NCBI GenBank assembly: GCA_049724395.1
Contig: JAUGWO010000046.1
Span: 186,001 to 250,000, forward strand
Length of the DNA stretch: 64,000 bases
Direction: 5' to 3'
DNA from: Spongospora subterranea f. sp. subterranea
Lineage: Eukaryota > Endomyxa: Phytomyxea > Phytomyxea > Plasmodiophorida
The notes under the pieces are model-generated. The model did not search any database. It was not told where the DNA came from and was given only the letters and a program-made list of their open reading frames with translations. Positions 59,908 to 64,000 of this stretch are shown here, in pieces; the stretch's first letter is position 1; each line of letters begins with the position of its first letter. A program made the translations under genes and the position numbers.

Positions 59908-61039
59908 GGTGTCCTGCAAGGACCAATGATCTCAGAATTTGGCAATTCTTTGAAGCGGCATTCCCATTCCGTCACCATACCGTGGAGGTCGAGGAGATGA
60001 TTTTTGTGGCGGCATCGGCCTGACCTGAGCCAAGCGGTTCGCCCCAACCATGCCCAGCTTTAATTGTCACAGATCGAGTCGGTCTGGTCGCCACCAGCAG
60101 CAATCCCAACAAGTTGAGGACATGCATTGGAGGAATGGCGCAACAGTAGCGAGGTTCGCCAACGGGGCAAGGATGAGTTCAGAGTCAATGATGAGACGAA
60201 CGGTTCTAGGTGTCATACACCAGGGTTCAGATACCAGATTCTCCTCTCCCATCCATTCAACTTTGCTGCTGTTGTTTAGTTCTGCATTTGATACGTGCGT
60301 GTTCTACTACATGCTGCATAACGTTTTGGCTGCTTATCGAAGCCAATGTCGTAGGAGAGAGGGACATTCGACCTGCCATGTCTGGTTTAATCTGTTTATG
60401 AGAGCAAATAATGGCAGGTGTAGTTATCTCGTAACATCTTGTTTCGTTTAAGAACGCCCTTCAATCTTCCTATCCCGGCATCGGAAAGATTCCATGTGGG
60501 TCTTGACGAAACCACTTCCTTGCTACGATTTCGCTAGTCAATTCAGCAATTGACGCTGCTGTCAACAGCAAAGAGATTGGCAAACTCGCGAAACAAGCAA
60601 TAGAGACATGAGATGAAATTCAACACAATCCACTCTTATCGTCGTTTGAACTACAATTGAAGATGACAGAAAAATCAAAATCCTGACCAATATATTTATA
60701 TTGAACGTAGTAAACAAGTGGATTCGCTGGTATGCTACGTCCCCGCTGGAGGGGAAGGAGGGACGCGAGATGAAACAGAGAGAGAGAGAATGAGAGAGAA
60801 ATTTACCAATAGAGATTTTTTGTTTTGTGATTGCGTTCAACACATTTGTGTTAGGTCTGTAGTACCCATATCTACTCTAGGGCCAGATGACGAGCCATCG
60901 TCATCTTGTCACAAACTCCCATGTTTGTGATAAAGAACCTTCGCTATACGTTACTCAGCAGTCTAAACCCAAAACAATGCCCAGGCCCCGTGGCAGCTGG
61001 TCTGGAAAAAAATGTGCGCCAAACCCTAGGGAAAAATGG
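59908..61039. other. Repeat-rich intergenic DNA, no gene supported
   Basis: Open frames on both strands (for example 60050-60451 plus) overlap and have no domain. A GA-repeat occurs near 60770-60800. The region may include the promoter of the Cys-rich repeat gene and worn mobile-element DNA. Confidence 0.3.
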
Positions 61040-62000
61040 TACTCCCTCTGTTCAGAAATAAAGGTCCTGTTTGAAAAAAGTGCGTGGATTTTTTAAGGTT
61101 GTTTTATGCGCAACCTCGTATCATAGAACTGGATAATGACGCGCGCGTCAAGTGCTTTGCTCTCCCGAAATTTTGAGCCTCGACGCTGATTTCAAACTAA
61201 AGTTAGATTAAATGAAAATTAGGGTTTATGGGAGATTTTTCAGCGGCACCGCCACCTCGTCATTGTTGAACTAGCACCTGACAACATGACTGCACCTGCA
61301 GGAGACCTAAGCCGAGCTGGAGGAGCCATGCCGGCTTTTCCAAAGGAAATAGCCGACGAGCAGCAAACCTCGGAATTCGTATCCTGAGAAGTTCGCTGAT
61401 AGAAAAGGACAACAGAACCTCACTGACGACCAGAGTCGTGTAATATACGAATATGTCTTGAGGATGAGTGATTCAGGAAAGTTCGTTCTTGGTTCAATTG
61501 CCTCAGCAAGCAGTCAATTTGCCGTTTCAGGCAGAACTGTGAGTAGGATTTGGGACTTCTGCCGTCCTGTGTTGTTCACACAAACGAGGAAAGGTTGGAC
61601 CAAAGAAAAAAGTCGTTGATCCTGAAAAAGTCAAACAGATTCCTCTACAACAGCGAAAATCGATGATCTTGTGAAGGCTGTCAAAATCTCGTTTGATAGC
61701 ATGGAGAAAGATAAGCTTAAAGACATGTTTTTAACTCTCCAGCAATGCAGTATGGAGATCATGAAGGTCACTTTTAACTCTCCAGCAATGCATGATGAAA
61801 AATGAAGGTCAAGGGGGGCAACAATTATAAGATGCCTCACATAAGCAAGGAACGGCTCAGGCGCCAAGGTGATTCCAGACAATTTACCCTGCGACATTGC
61901 AGTTTTGCATCAAGCAAAGCAGGATGCACAGAGTCGTGATGAATAAAAAATTCTTCAATGGACCGGTTCTTCAAACTTTTTTTTAAACCTTGAAAGCGTC
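61040..62000 (+). mobile_element. Tc1/mariner DNA transposon, decayed
   Basis: The left end TACTCCCTCTGTTCAGAAAT is the classic terminus of mariner/Stowaway-type elements. From about 61395 to 61900 worn transposase sequence is seen: LTDDQSRVIYEYVLRM, a helix-turn-helix FAVSGRTVSRIWDF, KKKVVDPEKVKQIPLQQRKS, FLTLQQCSMEIMK and NNYKMPHISKERLRRQGD, all matching the order of mariner-like (MLE) transposases. Frames shift between the blocks and a short segment (TTTTAACTCTCCAGCAATGCA) is duplicated at 61731 and 61770. No matching right-hand inverted repeat was found, so the right end is lost. No intact DDD/E catalytic core remains. Inactive. Confidence 0.7.
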
Positions 62001-62353
62001 AACAAGTTCGTCGGCCGCCAAGGCCATCCAAGGCCATAATTAAGAAGAATTCAATGATGGCCTTGGAAGTTCTGAAGCAGCGAACGCAGGATGCACTGAG
62101 CTTTGATTGTGCAGAACCATCAACGAGACCTTTATTTGCGAACGGAGGCGTCGTATTGCGGATACGGAAAAAAAATCAAGCCTTCAGTCCATGGGAAAAA
62201 ATTCCGTCTATTGTAATTCCATGGTTTTCCCGCGTACAGTACACGCGGATTGCGCTGTTTTACGGGACCAGGCGACGTACAGTATTCCGGTTTTGTAACC
62301 TCAACGCTCTCCCAATACGCGTACTGTATTACCGCACTTTATTTTTTTCCAGT
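62001..62353. other. Intergenic, nothing recognised
   Basis: About 350 bases between the mariner remnant and the minisatellite. A short direct repeat (GGCCGCCAAGGCCATCCAAGGCC-like) lies near 62013-62035. No coding frame is supported. Confidence 0.35.
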
Positions 62354-62820
62354 GAGGTTGGGACGACCCGACTTACTGGTAGTGTGAGGTTGGGATGACC
62401 TGACTCACTGGTAGTGTGAGGTTGGGATGACCTGACTCACTGGTAGTGTGAGGTTGGGATGACCCGACTCACTGGTAGTGTGACTCGACTAGCTGGTAGT
62501 GTAGAGGTTGGGATGACCCGACTCACTGGTAGTGTGAGGTTGGGATGACCCGACTCACTGGTAGTGTGAGGTTGGGATGACCCGACTCACTGGTAGTGTG
62601 AGAGGTTGGGATGACCCGACTCACTGGTAGTGTGAGGTTGGGATGACCCGACTCACTGGTAGTGTGAGGTTGGGATGACCCGACTCACTGGTAGTGTGAG
62701 GTTGGGATGACCCGACTCACTGGTAGTGTGAGAGGTTGGGATGACCCGACTCACTGGTAGTGTGAGAGGTTGGGATAACCCGACTCACTGGTGTTGTGAG
62801 GTTGGGTTGACCCGACTCAC
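62354..62820. repeat. Minisatellite, 32-bp unit, about 14 copies
   Basis: The unit reads GAGGTTGGGATGACCCGACT followed by CACTGGTAGTGT. Most copies are identical, with a few having an extra AG before GAGG, T in place of C in GACCTGACT, or a shortened unit near 62480. The high identity implies recent expansion or homogenisation. Confidence 0.93.
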
Positions 62821-63335
62821 CCCAAAACCCTTTGGGCCGGAACACCATTGCTGCAGAACATGTCGCCTTCATCGCAAATTAGCTGATTGTTTATGGAGGG
62901 ATTCTCCTCTGAGATTTTTCAAGAGGTTGTCTCCTCTTGTACTGTTCTTGCCATCAAATAAAACATCTTCATCGTCTTGCTTTGTTCAGAATTCGATTCA
63001 TCTCTGCCGGATTTGTCCACAGTGCTGTCTCGAAATCTGTCCCTAATTTGTCAAATTGTCTCTGCTGTGCTGTAACTTGCACTGTAGGGCTGCGTCCTGA
63101 ACTTGATTGTTTAGGATATTCCGCATATCCCCATTGTCAAGAACGCGACGTCGCCTTTCGTCCATGGACACTTACTTGCATATAGGCAGTTGCTGTACGC
63201 CAATAACTATCGAAGATGGGTATTTCGACTTTGGAAATTCAGGCTTGCTGCTACAATAAGATGTGCAGCGTATCTCCAGTATATAAATGATTCTGGCTTT
63301 GTTTGTTATTAGTTTTTTTGTTTATGATATTTGCT
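62821..63335. other. Intergenic, no gene seen
   Basis: About 510 bases between the 32-bp minisatellite and the PSF1 stop. Short plus-strand frames overlap here without domain similarity. Confidence 0.35.
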
Positions 63336-64000
63336 CTAGTGCGCCTTGTCGAATAAGCAATTCCACATCGCGCCGGCGAACCAAATGTGTGGAATGTTCG
63401 TTGAGAGTGATTGGCCCACAATCAGTTTGAATCGTCCCGCATGGGCGGAGTACTTAACCTCAATAAACAATGAGGTTGGCGGTTCTTGATCTAAATTAAT
63501 GTCGACGTCCATGACGTTTTGATATATCCTCATCAATCGGCCGTATTCATCAAAAAATTGGAGCTCATTCGAGCTGAGATTTTGCCTAATTTCATTCGGA
63601 AGAACCCCGCCTTGATCCCACCATAACTGTTTTACCAGATTAACGCGATGATTCCTAAAGATAATATCAACAAAAGAGAGGGTCCAATATAAATCGAACT
63701 AACAGATATGCTAAAATGCATCGCTTATTATATAGAACACTTTGCCAATGGACAATTAGACCACACGCTATCTGAGCTTCTGAAACTTCAAAATTCTGAG
63801 CCCTGTTTGCAAAAATTCATTCAATTTAAAAATAAAATTGAAATGGATACTCACTCGAGGCTTTTCTCGATCATATTTACTAATATTTCAATCTCCTTTG
63901 CGACACGTTTGATTACTTCTTCCTGAATCCGGTTGAACATCAGTTAGAATACGCTACTAAATTCTGATGGACGATCTCAAACACGATATGCAGGAAGCCA
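63336..64000 (-). CDS. GINS1: GINS complex subunit PSF1 (5' end outside window)
   Basis: Exons 64000-63983 (partial), 63922-63855, 63802-63704 and 63654-63336 join in frame; introns are 49-60 nt. PSF1 is one of four GINS subunits of the CMG replicative helicase at nuclear DNA replication forks. The visible order follows the family: LPAYR-EEVIKRVAKEIEIL (human LPAFNEDGLRQVLEEMKAL), NKRCILAYL (NRRCTVAYL), WWDQGGVLPNEI (RWEYGSILPNAL), ELQFFDEYGRLMRIY (EMEWFNNYKRSLATY), then PPTSLFIEVKY (PPKSLYIEVR), the start of the C-terminal B domain. Only the first 20 or so residues are missing at the window edge. Confidence 0.88.

Overview
The window is nuclear DNA of a compact-genome eukaryote. Genes lie close together on both strands and nearly all are cut by small GT-AG introns, mostly 46-92 nt; I reconstructed most exon joins by keeping frame and matching known protein families. 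The gene set (two CorA-type Mg transporters, ATG13, PP2A B''-gamma, SDS22, Ded1/DDX3, P4-ATPase, eIF2-gamma, a tubulin-ligase-like TTLL enzyme, a POT peptide transporter, GINS PSF1, PRCC, a polysaccharide deacetylase-like membrane protein) fits a chitin-handling, probably zoosporic protist or early-diverging fungus. A plasmodiophorid such as Spongospora would suit it, but the sequence alone does not prove this.

Layout. 1-6980: a His/Asp-rich protein tail, a deacetylase-like membrane protein, a long coiled-coil protein and a small membrane-anchored protein. 7.5-12.5 kb: a tandem pair of EF-hand + CorA genes. 12.9-18.4 kb: ATG13, a short REV1-like BRCT protein, a disordered protein and PPP2R3C. 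19-23.5 kb: bacterial-type prolyl-tRNA synthetase divergent from a HEAT/ARM repeat protein. 23.6-27.5 kb: a disordered/coiled-coil protein divergent from SDS22, then a C2H2 zinc-finger gene tail to tail. 28.6-35.3 kb: Ded1/DDX3, a second C2H2 gene, a small Ala/Gly-rich protein and PRCC. 36.2-38.1 kb: a PIF/Harbinger transposon carrying a nested foldback element. 38.2-44.7 kb: P4-ATPase and eIF2-gamma, convergent. 45.2-48.0 kb: a 2.8-kb G-rich minisatellite with a 74-bp unit. 48.2-54.3 kb: a small coiled-coil gene, TTLL and a POT transporter. 54.3-63.3 kb: repeat-rich DNA (a Ty1/copia fragment, a small inverted-repeat element, a decayed mariner, a 32-bp minisatellite) with an unrecognised gene carrying three copies of a Cys-rich motif. 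63.3-64.0 kb: GINS PSF1, running off the window.

Most genes are housekeeping, and I see no defence island or biosynthetic cluster. The most unusual items are the duplicated EF-hand/CorA fusion genes, the Cys-rich WG/RF triple-repeat gene with duplicated exons, the W-motif-rich Ded1 extension, the free-standing REV1-type BRCT protein with a PIP-like tail, and the nested foldback. No tRNA or rRNA gene was recognised.
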